Origin: Candidatus Uhrbacteria bacterium
Lineage (GTDB): Bacteria; Patescibacteriota; Patescibacteriia; 2-12-FULL-60-25
Assembly: GCA_016222815.1 (NCBI GenBank)
Contig: JACRQE010000003.1
Coordinates: forward strand, 124,001-188,000
Length of the DNA stretch: 64,000 bases
Direction of reading: 5' to 3'
Of this stretch, positions 30,948-39,222 are shown one piece after another (positions within the stretch are counted from its first letter, which is position 1; every line of letters begins with the position of its first letter). Both the position numbers and the translations under genes were made by a program. The notes beneath the pieces are model-generated. The model searched no databases and was not told the origin of the DNA. It saw only the letters and a list, made by a program, of their open reading frames with translations.

Positions 30948-33365
30948 TTAGAGGACCCGTCCTCCGCGCCTCGTTTCTTCTTGCCGCGTAGCGCCCTTCA
31001 CGTTCCGTCCCGGAGCTTTGGCTGCTTTCTTTCCGCGTTCAGCCATGGCCGCTTGGACCACGGCTTCGCCAGCGATGCCCAGGGCTTTATTGGCGTCCGT
31101 GACGCGTTTCTCGAAAGCTTGGATCACGGCCAGGGGAGCCGGTTCGTTCACGGCTTCCAGATATCTGGCCATGGCCATGACATAGAGCGTGGCTGGATTG
31201 GTTTCGGTTCCGTCTTTGAGCTCGTTGAGTTTCTTGGCTGCCGATGACTTCTTGGAAAGCTTCTCGTTCACCAAGTTCCAGAGCTGTTCGGCCTGCGGTA
31301 CGTCGGCTGCAGCTCTTTCGATGCTCATGTTCTCCATCATGCGTTTGCCGACCTCTGCCGTGACCATGACGTCCTCTGGTAGCGCCGTCATTTCCCTGGC
31401 TTTTGCCACGACTTCTTTTGCGGCCTTTGCGCCAGCCGTCATCTTCTCTTCCTCCTCGGCTTTTTTCCGCGCTTCGTAATTCTTGATTGCTTCCTCAACA
31501 GCTTCTTCAGCCTCGGCTTGTTCGGTCGTGATGGCTTCGATGACCGGCTTCTCGACGCGCGCCCTGCGTGCTTTGGCTCTCTCCGCTCCAGCTTCGAGCG
31601 TCCCGGCTGCCCGGCCTGCGGTCCGTCTTTGTTCGCCACGGGCTGTCTCCAGCGTCACGCCCACGCCTGCTCTTCCGCGAGGTTCGTTGTAGGGTGAAGA
31701 AATCAAACCGAGTTTGACTTCCATGGCCTTGAGTTCTGCATTCAGTTTGGCTTCAGCCCTCGCATTTCCGCTGTTCTTGGCCGCCTGGACTTCAGCCGCC
31801 TTGAACACGTAATCAACCGACTGTTGGCGCTGTTCTGGAGATGCCTTTTCCCAATTCAGACCCATCTGTCCCAGTACATCCTCATTCAAGGCGCGGGCTT
31901 GGCCGCCGGGCAAAAGATTCTCTGCCCATACGACCCTTTGGTTGAAAGCTTCCTGCTCCATCTGCTCTTCCTGCTTCTTGCGTGCCTCGAAAGCCTCTTC
32001 AGCCTCGCGGCGCATGCGCTCCTCGTCGGCTTTGCGCGCTTTGATGGCTGGTGACTCCGCGACCGGGGGAGGTGTGGCGCGTTCCTTGCGGCGCACTCCG
32101 CTCACAGGTTCGGCCTCGATGATCTCCTCGTCTTTGATTTCTGGTACGGATTCGACTTTCGTAGCCGGCATCCGGTTCATCAATTTGGCGGCTTTTGTCG
32201 CGATGTCGTCAGATTCTGCTTGCAGTGCATCGCGACGTTTGCGCAGGGCGTTGTAAGCCTGGGCTTCAGGTTTGGTTACTTTCTGGGTCAGCTTGGCCAG
32301 ATATTCCTTGAGTTGCGGTTCGATTTCAGCCAATTCTGAATCAACCTGCGCTTTTCGGGCTTCGAGCTTCTTGAGTTGAGCCTCAACCAACTTCCTGGCT
32401 TTGCGGGTCTGCTCTTCCATGACTCCGGGCTGAGCCATCTCTTCGCGTGTCATCGGTCTCGGTGCTTTGATGATGTCCTCTTCTCCCAAAGTCTGGATCT
32501 CTTCGACTACTTCCGCCGCTGGCGCTGGAGTGTACATCGGTCGTTCCTCGACCTTCTTCGGCCGCATGTTTTCCAGGTTCGATTCCAGCTGGGCTAGGCG
32601 ATGGTTGTTCTCGCGCCACTTCTCCACTAAGAGCGCCTGGTTCTCGCTGCCCGAAATCTTTGCGAACCATGATTCGAAACGATGGGCCAGCATGGGCATG
32701 CCGCCTCTCGACAGCTTGCTCATGTATTCCCCGGGCGTCATGCCTCCAGTCAGCTCCGCAATCTTTTTTTCCAAGGCATCTTGCTCGGCGCTCAGGTTGC
32801 GCACGTCGCTCTCCATGTTCATTATCGCATCGGCCGCACCCTGTTCCATGTCAAAATCCCGCATCAGCTCGCGATTCAGCAGGCGCGAAGCGTCTTCCGG
32901 TTTGTTGGCCACGCCTTCGGCCTCGATGCGGTTGAGCGCATCCTCCACCTTGGAAATGATATTGAAATTCGATTCGATCCTGCGCTGTGTCTGGACGCGC
33001 ACGTCGTGCCCGAGCTCCGAGCTCAAACTTTGGATGAGCGATTGGTTCGCGGCCTCGAGATAGTCTTTGACGGCCATGAGTTTGGCTGGCGTGACTTGGC
33101 GGTCCAAGACTGCGGCGTGCAACATGGCTTCCGGATCCGTCAGATGCTTGATGCCCATTTTACGCTGCAACTGTTCCAGACTTAGTCCGGCTTGGATCGT
33201 CGAGACTTTTTCTTGGCTTTCGGCTTCTTCCTTCTTGCGCAACTTGGCCAATTTAGCCTTTTGTTCCGGAGTGACTTCTAAACTTTCTGCCGGTTTTCTC
33301 GGCTTTCTCTCGACTTCTGCTCCGGCTTCGGGTTGGACCGGGGCTGTGTTTGGGTTGTAAGGCAT
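30948..33365 (-). CDS. Large cytoplasmic coiled-coil protein
   Basis: 805 aa, no family recognised. No signal peptide or membrane helix. Nearly the whole chain is Ala/Glu/Lys/Arg-rich and helical, with long coiled-coil stretches (for example KLEARKAQVDSELAEIEPQL and the run rich in EEAFEARKKQEEQ) and a proline/arginine-rich linker with RGRAGVGVTLE. The C-terminus is a basic tail (GRNVKGATRQEETRRGGR). Its size and composition resemble the 914 aa protein at 4642, but that one has membrane segments. A scaffold or cytoskeleton-like role is possible. A TG-T-TATTAT hexamer about 24 nt upstream of the ATG may be its promoter. Confidence 0.6.
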   Translation of the reverse strand: MPYNPNTAPVQPEAGAEVERKPRKPAESLEVTPEQKAKLAKLRKKEEAESQEKVSTIQAGLSLEQLQRKMGIKHLTDPEAMLHAAVLDRQVTPAKLMAVKDYLEAANQSLIQSLSSELGHDVRVQTQRRIESNFNIISKVEDALNRIEAEGVANKPEDASRLLNRELMRDFDMEQGAADAIMNMESDVRNLSAEQDALEKKIAELTGGMTPGEYMSKLSRGGMPMLAHRFESWFAKISGSENQALLVEKWRENNHRLAQLESNLENMRPKKVEERPMYTPAPAAEVVEEIQTLGEEDIIKAPRPMTREEMAQPGVMEEQTRKARKLVEAQLKKLEARKAQVDSELAEIEPQLKEYLAKLTQKVTKPEAQAYNALRKRRDALQAESDDIATKAAKLMNRMPATKVESVPEIKDEEIIEAEPVSGVRRKERATPPPVAESPAIKARKADEERMRREAEEAFEARKKQEEQMEQEAFNQRVVWAENLLPGGQARALNEDVLGQMGLNWEKASPEQRQQSVDYVFKAAEVQAAKNSGNARAEAKLNAELKAMEVKLGLISSPYNEPRGRAGVGVTLETARGEQRRTAGRAAGTLEAGAERAKARRARVEKPVIEAITTEQAEAEEAVEEAIKNYEARKKAEEEEKMTAGAKAAKEVVAKAREMTALPEDVMVTAEVGKRMMENMSIERAAADVPQAEQLWNLVNEKLSKKSSAAKKLNELKDGTETNPATLYVMAMARYLEAVNEPAPLAVIQAFEKRVTDANKALGIAGEAVVQAAMAERGKKAAKAPGRNVKGATRQEETRRGGRVL

Positions 33366-33403
33366 AAAAATGTTTGTAAGTTATGAGCTATAATAACACA
33401 AAA

Positions 33404-33427
33404 CCCCGCTTTTGTGAAAAAGCGGGG
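33404..33427 (-). terminator. Intrinsic terminator of the infC-rpmI-rplT unit
   Basis: 10-bp stem CCCCGCTTTT/AAAAGCGGGG with a 3-4 nt loop. Read on the minus strand it is followed by TTTTGTGTTA. Confidence 0.85.
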
Positions 33428-33449
33428 TTCGATTTATCCACACATTTTT

Positions 33450-33788
33450 TTACGCCTTGACCAGCTTGGCGAACACTGCCGGATACTTGCTGGCGATTTC
33501 TGACAGGACTTTGCGGTCCAGTTCGATGTTGCGCTTCTTCAGGCTGTCCATGAACCGGCTGTAGCTCGTGTCGTTCAGCTTGGCTGCCGCACCGATGCGG
33601 TTCTGCTGCAGGCCGCGGTTGTTGCGCTTCTTGAGCTTGCGGCCCACGTAGGCGTTGACGCCGGCTTTGACGGCTGCGGTCCGTGCCAGTTTTATCTTAG
33701 ACTTACGCCCCCACATCATGCCCTTGGTCCGGGCCAGGATGTTCTTGCGGCGCTTGATGTGATGGGTTCCACGTTTTACTCGAGGCAT
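33450..33788 (-). CDS. rplT: 50S ribosomal protein L20
   Basis: 112 aa, standard length. Strongly basic N-terminus RVKRGTHHIKRRKNIL, then GRKSKIKLARTAAVKAG, NRIGAAAKLNDTSYSRF, and the C-terminal ELDRKVLSEIASKYP. L20 organises 23S rRNA early in 50S assembly. Order infC-rpmI-rplT is conserved in bacteria. It follows rpmI by 25 bp and ends before the terminator at 33404. In other bacteria L20 represses its own operon through an mRNA pseudoknot; I did not find such a site with certainty. Confidence 0.97.
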   Translation of the reverse strand: MPRVKRGTHHIKRRKNILARTKGMMWGRKSKIKLARTAAVKAGVNAYVGRKLKKRNNRGLQQNRIGAAAKLNDTSYSRFMDSLKKRNIELDRKVLSEIASKYPAVFAKLVKA

Positions 33789-33813
33789 ATTGGTAGTTTG
33801 TAGGGGTTGCTTT

Positions 33814-33996
33814 TTACGCCGTCAGGGCCTTCAAGGTCTTGGCGAAGGTGTTTCCCAACGTAACATCGCGGCGCTTATTCCGCGTCACCTTGCCCGATTC
33901 GCGGGAGTTGAAGTGGTCCTGTCCGGCTTTGCGCTTCAAAATCTTGCCGTTTTTGGTGATCTTGATGCGTTTGGCGATGGTTTTGCTGGTTTTCAT
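33814..33996 (-). CDS. rpmI: 50S ribosomal protein L35
   Basis: 60 aa from the ATG at 33996; the nine codons upstream in the same frame are part of a repeat-B palindrome and are excluded. Sequence MKTSKTIAKRIKITKNGKIL followed by KRKAGQDHFNSRES is typical of L35 (KxxKSxxKRFKxT...). Basic throughout. It sits between infC and rplT as in most bacteria, with the repeat B copy lying in the 86-bp infC-rpmI gap. Confidence 0.95.
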   Translation of the reverse strand: MKTSKTIAKRIKITKNGKILKRKAGQDHFNSRESGKVTRNKRRDVTLGNTFAKTLKALTA

Positions 33997-34008
33997 ATTG
34001 ATTACTGG

Positions 34009-34033
34009 TAGGGGACGAGGCATGCCTCGCCTG
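34009..34033. repeat. Palindromic repeat family B
   Basis: GGGGACGAGGCATGCCTCGCC, between infC and rpmI, just upstream of the rpmI ATG. Confidence 0.6.
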
Positions 34034-34082
34034 TACAGCGTCGGTAGACGGTAGCTTAAAATCGAGGGTTATGTCAAGGGTT

Positions 34083-34637
34083 TTATGACTTTCGTCCCAC
34101 TATGGTCGAAACATTGCCTCCCTGGCGGGTGATGGGTTGTTCGGTATACAGCTCGTATGCGGCATTGAGTTCATCTAAAAATGCGCCGATCCGCTGGCTG
34201 GCCAGTTCGCCATGCGCCTTTTCGCGGCCGCGCAACATGATCTCCACCTTGAGTTTCTGGCCTTCTTCCAAAAACTCCAGCGCCTGCTTCTTCCTGACGT
34301 CTTGGTCGTGCTGGCCCATCTTCACCGAAAGGCGGATGCCCTTGACCTCGACCTTCTTGGCGTGGGCTTTCTGCACGCGCTGTTCCTTGGCTTTCTGGTA
34401 TTTGAACGTCCCGTAGTCGATGAATTTGCACACCGGCGGTTCTTCCTTAGGCGAGACCTCCACCAAATCCAGTTCGCGTTCATGCGCCAGCTTGATGGCG
34501 TCGAAAGTCTTCATCACGCCCAGGAATTTATTCTGGTCATCGATGACCCGCACTTCGGGCGCGCGGATCTGTTCGTTGGCGCGATAAATCAGGCCTGTCG
34601 GCTTCTGGAAATTTTTCCGTCGGTAATGGATGCGCAT
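34083..34637 (-). CDS. infC: Translation initiation factor IF-3
   Basis: 184 aa, two-domain IF-3. N-terminal domain with YRANEQIRAPEVRVID and GVMKTFDAIKLAHERELDLVE, basic linker helix (FKYQKAKEQRVQKAHAKK), and C-terminal domain with KGIRLSVKMGQHD and IMLRGREKAH. It binds the 30S subunit and selects start codons. The start is ATG rather than the AUU used for autoregulation in E. coli, so that feedback is absent here. No Shine-Dalgarno site is seen, which is of note for a gene whose product monitors initiation. Clear family call. Confidence 0.96.
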   Translation of the reverse strand: MRIHYRRKNFQKPTGLIYRANEQIRAPEVRVIDDQNKFLGVMKTFDAIKLAHERELDLVEVSPKEEPPVCKFIDYGTFKYQKAKEQRVQKAHAKKVEVKGIRLSVKMGQHDQDVRKKQALEFLEEGQKLKVEIMLRGREKAHGELASQRIGAFLDELNAAYELYTEQPITRQGGNVSTIVGRKS

Positions 34638-34735
34638 TTAAGTCAGTGGGCGGTTAGCAAGTGAGCTATCGGCAGTCACGAAACAAAGTTGTCCGTTCTC
34701 ACTCCGCATAGCTCGAGTCATCGAGCGACGTGGAG

Positions 34736-35134
34736 TGGTGGAGATGGGGGGAGTCGCACCCCCGTCCGGACGAGTCCGTCGCATTCCTCATTCACAGGCT
34801 TGGTCCGCTCAAGTTGTCGGCAGCTGAAGGCTAAGCGGACGAGGCTTCAGTTGCCCACGCAGTCGCCAGTGTCCCAGTGACCGGATTGCGAACGGTCAAA
34901 GGCAAGCCCGAAATATGGCGCTCCATCCTGCCGGTCGGGCCGCGTAGCAGGGGAGCGTGGCCGTCGGGTTTAAGCGAGAGCCATGGCAGGTGAGGTCACG
35001 CGGAACGCCGAAGCGATCGCGGACTGCACCTTAGAGATAACGTTGGCAGTTATTTCGTTTGGAACTTTTTTATGAGCTGTTCCGGCTCAGCCTGCGGATT
35101 GTGAAGGGTATCGCCGTCAAAACTCGGCATCCCC
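34736..35134 (-). ncRNA. ssrA: tmRNA (transfer-messenger RNA)
   Basis: 399 nt read on the minus strand. The 5' end GGGGATG pairs with CATCTCC near the 3' end, which closes with an encoded CCA at 34736. The T arm (GGGGG, loop TGCGACT, CCCCC) and the 5' TTTTGACGGC match tmRNA. The reading frame resumes at GCC (35047) and ends with TAA at 34970, giving a 25-residue tag that starts ANVISKVQ and ends in PAMALA; a hydrophobic ALA end is typical of protease tags. The 5' end lies one nucleotide after the smpB stop codon, so both come from one transcript and the tmRNA end must be cut out, presumably by RNase P. Confidence 0.93.
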
Positions 35135-35135
35135 G

Positions 35136-35606
35136 CTATTCAACGTCCTCACCGCGCATGACGCGGCGGACCTGTCGGTCTATGTCGCGTGTCTTCAGCA
35201 GGTCTCGTTTGTCGTGGGCTTTGCGCCCGCGGCACAGACCGAAAGACAGCTTTATCCGATGACCCGCAGGATACAGCGAAAATGGCACGATTGTCAAGCC
35301 TTTTTGCGCGGTTTTCTCGGCCAGGTTGAGCAATTCTTTCTTATGCAAAAGGACTTTCCGGTTGCGTACCGCATCGAACGGATTCGCCTTCCCGGCCTTT
35401 GAATACGGCTTGATATGCGCCCCCAAGAGCCATAGTTCGCCGCGGATGATAGTCAGATATGCGCCTTCTATCTTAGCCCCGCCTTCTCGGATCGATTTCA
35501 CTTCCGACCCGTTCAATTCCAAGCCGCCCTGGTATTTCTCCAAAGTTTCATACTCATATCTGGCCTTCCGGTTCTCGGTAAAGGATTTGGGCGCTTCTTG
35601 TTTCAC
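35136..35606 (-). CDS. smpB: SsrA-binding protein SmpB
   Basis: 156 aa from a GTG at 35606 (another GTG lies two codons upstream). A longer open frame continues upstream to 36146, but it overlaps a convincing lipoprotein gene on the plus strand and has no SmpB similarity, so it is rejected. Family motifs: NRKARYEYETLEKYQGGLEL, GSEVKSIREGG, GAYLTIIRGELWLLGAHIKPY, KVLLHKKEL and the basic C-terminal tail with DIDRQVRRVMRG. It binds tmRNA and brings it to stalled ribosomes. Gene order smpB-ssrA with one nucleotide between them is extreme. Confidence 0.93.
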   Translation of the reverse strand: MKQEAPKSFTENRKARYEYETLEKYQGGLELNGSEVKSIREGGAKIEGAYLTIIRGELWLLGAHIKPYSKAGKANPFDAVRNRKVLLHKKELLNLAEKTAQKGLTIVPFSLYPAGHRIKLSFGLCRGRKAHDKRDLLKTRDIDRQVRRVMRGEDVE

Positions 35607-35723
35607 GGCCACAGCATACTTCGCATCCTTGACTTCTTCAAGGAAAACTGCTACAAACGTCGATTGCCGAATCGTTTCGGTGAACTGTTGCGCCGCAGTT
35701 ACCAAGGGCGTCAGAGGTGACTC

Positions 35724-36149
35724 ATGAGGAATATCGTCCGTTTCATTTCCGCGCTCGTCATCATCAGCTCCAACGGCTGTGGGGCTCAACCCTGCAACTG
35801 CCCGAAGGTACCTCCGAGTCCGTGGAGATCGACCGTCCACGACCGGAATCAAGCGGCTCCCACCTTTAGTGTTCTCTTGGTTCCAGAAGGAGGGAGACAG
35901 CCTAAGCAGCCGGTCTGGGTCTGTTCGCAAGATATCGTCGATACCTCGTCCATGGACCTCGAACCGAACTACCACGTGCCGGGCGCGCATCCAGCGCATG
36001 GTTGGACGGATGAAGTGACGCTCAAGCGTTACGAGTGCCCGCTGGATAGGTCTTGCCTGCAGGAACTCTACAAGCACCCCCAGCCTGGGAAGAGTGATAC
36101 GGTCTGCGAAGATCGGCAGCACTGCTGTGTCCTCCAGCCCGAGCATTGA
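35724..36149 (+). CDS. Small cysteine-rich lipoprotein
   Basis: 141 aa. Signal peptide with lipobox SSNGC (Cys about residue 19), then GAQPCNCPKVPPSPWRS and a chain with further cysteines (VCSQ, ECPLDRSC, VCEDRQHCC). Shine-Dalgarno GAGGTG stands 5 nt before the ATG, which distinguishes it from the core genes around it. It is divergent from smpB with a 117-bp gap, and a terminator with a T-run follows at 36168. No family recognised. Several disulfides are likely, a possible DsbA client. Confidence 0.7.
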   Translation: MRNIVRFISALVIISSNGCGAQPCNCPKVPPSPWRSTVHDRNQAAPTFSVLLVPEGGRQPKQPVWVCSQDIVDTSSMDLEPNYHVPGAHPAHGWTDEVTLKRYECPLDRSCLQELYKHPQPGKSDTVCEDRQHCCVLQPEH

Positions 36150-36167
36150 AGATGCCTTGCTTCTAGA

Positions 36168-36207
36168 AGCCGCCCGCGGTACTCTCCGCTGGTGGTTTTC
36201 TCTTTTT
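36168..36207 (+). terminator. Intrinsic terminator after the lipoprotein gene
   Basis: AGCCGCC/GGTGGTT outer stem (two G-U pairs) with an inner GCGG/CCGC stem, followed by TTCTCTTTTT. Confidence 0.75.
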
Positions 36208-36215
36208 AGCGATTC

Positions 36216-36491
36216 TTACATCTCGTCGACTTCCATCTTTCCTTTCTTCAGCTCCTCGACCTGCTCTTTATCGAGTTCGAGCAGCAATGCCTGGAATTCC
36301 CCGATGTGCGTTTTTTCCTCCTTAGCGATTTCGGCGAGCGCTTTCTTGATCCTCGATGACTTTGCCGCGGCCGCGAATTGGCCGTACAGGTTCACGGCAT
36401 CCAGCTCCGCGATGATGGCGGCGCGCAAAATTTCTTTATCGATTTCAGCGGCCGGGACTTTCTTCAGGTCGATTGGCAGTGATGACATCAT
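36216..36491 (-). CDS. Ferritin-like protein of the encapsulin-cargo (EncFtn) type
   Basis: 91 aa from the ATG at 36491; in-frame codons further upstream derive from repeat A and are excluded. Two helices with RAAIIAELDAVNLYGQFA and LAEIAKEEKTHIGEFQALL carry the E-x6-Y and E-x2-H iron ligands of encapsulated ferritin-like proteins, and the C-terminus ends with a short acidic/basic tail (EELKKGKMEVDEM) that could act as a targeting signal. EncFtn-type proteins oxidise and store Fe(II), usually inside an encapsulin shell. No encapsulin gene lies next to it in this window. Confidence 0.75.
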   Translation of the reverse strand: MMSSLPIDLKKVPAAEIDKEILRAAIIAELDAVNLYGQFAAAAKSSRIKKALAEIAKEEKTHIGEFQALLLELDKEQVEELKKGKMEVDEM

Positions 36492-36518
36492 ATGGTTTCT
36501 AAAAAAGTTAGTTAATTT

Positions 36519-36596
36519 TGTCATTCCCCGGTTCAACCGGGGAATCTTACCGCAAGCGCTGTTTGTAAGGTCCCCCGGTTAAACCGTGGGACGACA
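36519..36596. repeat. Palindromic repeat family A
   Basis: 78-bp copy, TGTCATTCCCCGGTTCAACC to GGGACGACA, between the ferritin-like and CBU_0592-like genes. Confidence 0.85.
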
Positions 36597-36601
36597 GATG
36601 T

Positions 36602-36892
36602 TTAATTTACTATCACCATCCTAAGCAGCGCGATGAGCGCGATTGCAGCCCAGACCAAATTCAGCGTTGTGGCTTGGTAGGCTTTGCGCGGCAGGCTTGA
36701 CATGACGATTCCCAGCGCGCCGAACAAGTTGAGCCCCTGGTAAAGAGGACTGGTCGGGTAGACGAAACCGAAACTCATGGCCGCATAAGCAGCAAGGATC
36801 GAGATTGCGCCAATCCACCCCAGGCTGTCGACGATGTCCTTTGGCGCACAGATATCGGCCACGCACAAAAGGTCTGTTTTTTTCTTTGCCAT
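36602..36892 (-). CDS. CBU_0592-like integral membrane protein
   Basis: 96 aa from the ATG at 36892. Three hydrophobic segments with the family pattern: SLGWIGAISILAAYAAMSFG, LYQGLNLFGALGIVMSSL, and LVWAAIALIALLRM; the YQxxNxxGA core is typical of the CBU_0592 domain. Function of the family is unknown. It starts divergently from the AI-2E-type permease, 66 bp apart; repeat A follows its stop. Confidence 0.75.
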   Translation of the reverse strand: MAKKKTDLLCVADICAPKDIVDSLGWIGAISILAAYAAMSFGFVYPTSPLYQGLNLFGALGIVMSSLPRKAYQATTLNLVWAAIALIALLRMVIVN

Positions 36893-36958
36893 AAAAAGCT
36901 TTTGGATGTTCCTGCCGTATTGTACCAAATCCGCGGCCAAAGTATCCTATGCCTGTAG

Positions 36959-38005
36959 ATGGAACCGAACCGTGAAGTGCGGATCAGCATCGATACCTGG
37001 TCCATCCTGAAAGTCATCCTGGTGGTCTTGGCTTTGGTTTTCCTTTATTTCATCCGCGACATCCTGCTTTTGGTCTTTGGTGCGTTGTTCCTGGCGGCGC
37101 TCATGCATCCGGCCGTCGAATATCTCTCGCAGAAGAAGATCCCCAAGGGCGTGACCGTCATCACCCTGTACGTTTTGCTCCTGGCAGTATCCGCCGCCTG
37201 CCTAAGTCTCTTCATCCCGTTGCTCGTTGAGCAGGGTTCGCACATCCTGGCCACCATCAGCCAATCGTGGGAAGCGCTTTCCGGCGGGGTCCACTGGTTG
37301 CAGGATCTCTCCAGCCGATATGGGCTGGACGACAATCTCCAGACAGGCCTCAAGTCTCTGCAATCCGAATTGACCGGATTGGCCGGCGGCCTGGTCGGGA
37401 CCGTGACCGATTTCGTTTCCGGCACTGTCGGACTCGTCGTGGTCCTGGTCATGGCCTATTACATGGTCGTCCAGCAAAAGGATGCGAGCAAGGCTCTGCA
37501 CAACTTCGTGCCCGAGGAATATCAAGATGTGGTCTCGTCCATACTCAACCGCGTCGAAGAAAAAATCGGCAAATGGCTCCTCGGACAAATCTCCCTTTGT
37601 CTCATCATCGGCCTCATGTATTACGTCGGCCTTTTGCTCATCGGTTCAAAAGGCGCATTGGTCTTCGCGGTCTGGGGCGGCTTCACGGAGTTCATCCCGT
37701 ATCTCGGTCCATTCCTCGGTGCCATCCCTCCCGTACTCCTGGCTTTCACCGAGTCGCCAATCAAAGCCGTACTGGCTCTGATCGTCATCGTCGTCATCCA
37801 ACAGACCGAGGGTCATATCATCGTGCCCAAGGTGATGCAAAAAGCCGTAGGCCTCAATCCGCTCGTGAGCATCGTGGCCTTGCTCATGGGCGCGAAACTT
37901 TTCGGCCTGATTGGTGCGCTTCTGGCCATCCCTGTCGCTACAGCCGTATCTGCCATCCTGTCCGAACTTTATCGCTGGCGCCAGTCCGCGGAAAAGAAGC
38001 CGTGA
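36959..38005 (+). CDS. AI-2E family (PerM-like) permease
   Basis: 348 aa with about seven to eight membrane helices. Typical PF01594 segments: LYFIRDILLLVFGALFLAALMHP, the long amphipathic extracellular region with LASTL-like repeats, VMAYYMVVQ, and the C-terminal GGFTEFIPYLGPFLGAIPPVLLA and NPLVSIVALLMGAKLFG. Family members export small molecules or exchange ions; none of the substrates can be fixed from sequence, and quorum signalling should not be assumed. TATCCT stands 10 nt before the ATG (possible leaderless start). The next two genes follow within 12 bp. Confidence 0.93.
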   Translation: MEPNREVRISIDTWSILKVILVVLALVFLYFIRDILLLVFGALFLAALMHPAVEYLSQKKIPKGVTVITLYVLLLAVSAACLSLFIPLLVEQGSHILATISQSWEALSGGVHWLQDLSSRYGLDDNLQTGLKSLQSELTGLAGGLVGTVTDFVSGTVGLVVVLVMAYYMVVQQKDASKALHNFVPEEYQDVVSSILNRVEEKIGKWLLGQISLCLIIGLMYYVGLLLIGSKGALVFAVWGGFTEFIPYLGPFLGAIPPVLLAFTESPIKAVLALIVIVVIQQTEGHIIVPKVMQKAVGLNPLVSIVALLMGAKLFGLIGALLAIPVATAVSAILSELYRWRQSAEKKP

Positions 38006-38011
38006 TCGTTT

Positions 38012-38401
38012 ATGTCTACTGCCACAGAAAAAAGCATCAATTCCTTCATCTTCACTTTTGTGGGCGCTGTCTTGTTGGCTGTGGTCTTGGTCTTCCTATA
38101 CATGGCATGGAGGCAGCCGTATTACATAGAAGGCAAGGTCCAGATCAAACCTATGGATCTGAAGCAGCTGCATCAGGATTGGATGGATGAGGTCGCCAGA
38201 CAGACGCGGGGCCTGGGTCAGGATTCAGATCCCGACCGCATCCAAAGTGCGGTGGATTCGCTTTTGGCTTTGCGTGTTGCGTCCGAGGACAAAGATTCAC
38301 ACCTCAAACTCGTCATGGCCCTGATGGCTCTCGAGCGCCGCGAGCCAGGAGCATGGCCCAAGGTCCAGTCCGTATTGGCCGAGTTGCCGATCAAAAAATA
38401 A
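38012..38401 (+). CDS. Small membrane-anchored protein, uncharacterised
   Basis: 129 aa. One N-terminal membrane helix (residues 11-32, FIFTFVGAVLLAVVLVFLYM) and an extracytoplasmic helical domain (QLHQDWMDEVARQ, IQSAVDSLLALRVAS). Not recognised. It starts 6 bp after the permease gene and 11 bp before the next membrane protein, so all three probably belong together. Confidence 0.65.
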   Translation: MSTATEKSINSFIFTFVGAVLLAVVLVFLYMAWRQPYYIEGKVQIKPMDLKQLHQDWMDEVARQTRGLGQDSDPDRIQSAVDSLLALRVASEDKDSHLKLVMALMALERREPGAWPKVQSVLAELPIKK

Positions 38402-38412
38402 ATTCATCCGAT

Positions 38413-39192
38413 ATGGCCGATACCCCGAAAAATCCCCAACAGAGCCCGGTTGTTCCGCCGAAGCCTGCGACTCCTGTCCAGTCGGCAAAGCCTCAGCCGC
38501 TTCCTGCCGGACCGAAGCACATCAAGCCGAAGCTCGGTAAGAACGTCATAGGCTGCACGGCCGCCATCGCGGTCTCCGTCTTGCTCGGTCTATCCATCAT
38601 CGCACTGGCCGTGGCCAAGACCGGCGCGTTCCAGATCCCGCTTTTTTCGGATTTTTATTCCGGACCCATCCCGACGCGCTTGGTCAGTGCTGAACCCATG
38701 ACGGCCAACGCATTCAAAGTCCTGTTAAGTTCGCGTCTGTTCAGCCAAAGCCTGGCCAAGAAGTCCCCGCCGTACGCCCTCAAGCTCAACGAGAGAGAGA
38801 TAACGGCCGTGCTCCAGACCGCCATCGATACCGCATTACGCGACCAAAAATGGAAACAAGTCTTCACCCAAATCGTGATCCGCGAGACCGATCTGGAGAT
38901 GCTTTCCCAGTACGAAAGAGGTCCAATCCGCCTGAACGTCCTTGTCCGCTTCGTACCCGTGATGGAAGGCGGGGGAGTCAGGTTCGATCCCGTGTTCGCC
39001 CAGGTCGGCGACTACCGCATTCCGTCGACCGTCGCCTACACCGTCCTCGGTTATCTTTTTTCCCGCGATCTCGGCACCTGGACCATCAAATTCGGCGACA
39101 TGACTTTGTCCGAAGTCAGGCTCCATGACGCGTATCTCGAAGCCGTGGTCTCAACGCAAGCGCCGGCTAAAGTCCCGGAAGAGCTGAAATAG
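38413..39192 (+). CDS. Membrane-anchored protein, uncharacterised
   Basis: 259 aa from the ATG at 38413. A proline/lysine-rich cytoplasmic N-terminus (about 45 residues), one membrane helix (GCTAAIAVSVLLGLSIIALAV) and an extracellular domain of about 190 residues with mixed alpha/beta pattern (NEREITAVLQTAIDTAL, LNVLVRFVPV, TWTIKFGDMTLSEVRL), which has a lipid-transfer or SMP-like feel but no assignable motif. Starts 11 bp after the preceding gene. Confidence 0.65.
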   Translation: MADTPKNPQQSPVVPPKPATPVQSAKPQPLPAGPKHIKPKLGKNVIGCTAAIAVSVLLGLSIIALAVAKTGAFQIPLFSDFYSGPIPTRLVSAEPMTANAFKVLLSSRLFSQSLAKKSPPYALKLNEREITAVLQTAIDTALRDQKWKQVFTQIVIRETDLEMLSQYERGPIRLNVLVRFVPVMEGGGVRFDPVFAQVGDYRIPSTVAYTVLGYLFSRDLGTWTIKFGDMTLSEVRLHDAYLEAVVSTQAPAKVPEELK

Positions 39193-39222
39193 TTCCGTCC
39201 GTATGTTAGGCTGTAGTGGCGC

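Noticed and set aside
34660-34735. Terminator directly after the tmRNA
   Set aside because: CACTCC and GGAGTG arms can pair, but no T-run follows on the minus strand, so the site was not listed.
35607-36146. N-terminal extension of the smpB reading frame (up to 336 aa in total)
   Set aside because: It overlaps a plus-strand lipoprotein gene with signal peptide and RBS, is rich in Arg/Thr shadow sequence and has no SmpB similarity; a GTG at 35606 gives the normal SmpB length.
36959-38005. AI-2 quorum-sensing exporter
   Set aside because: The family name alone does not justify a signalling role; no luxS or lsr gene is visible.
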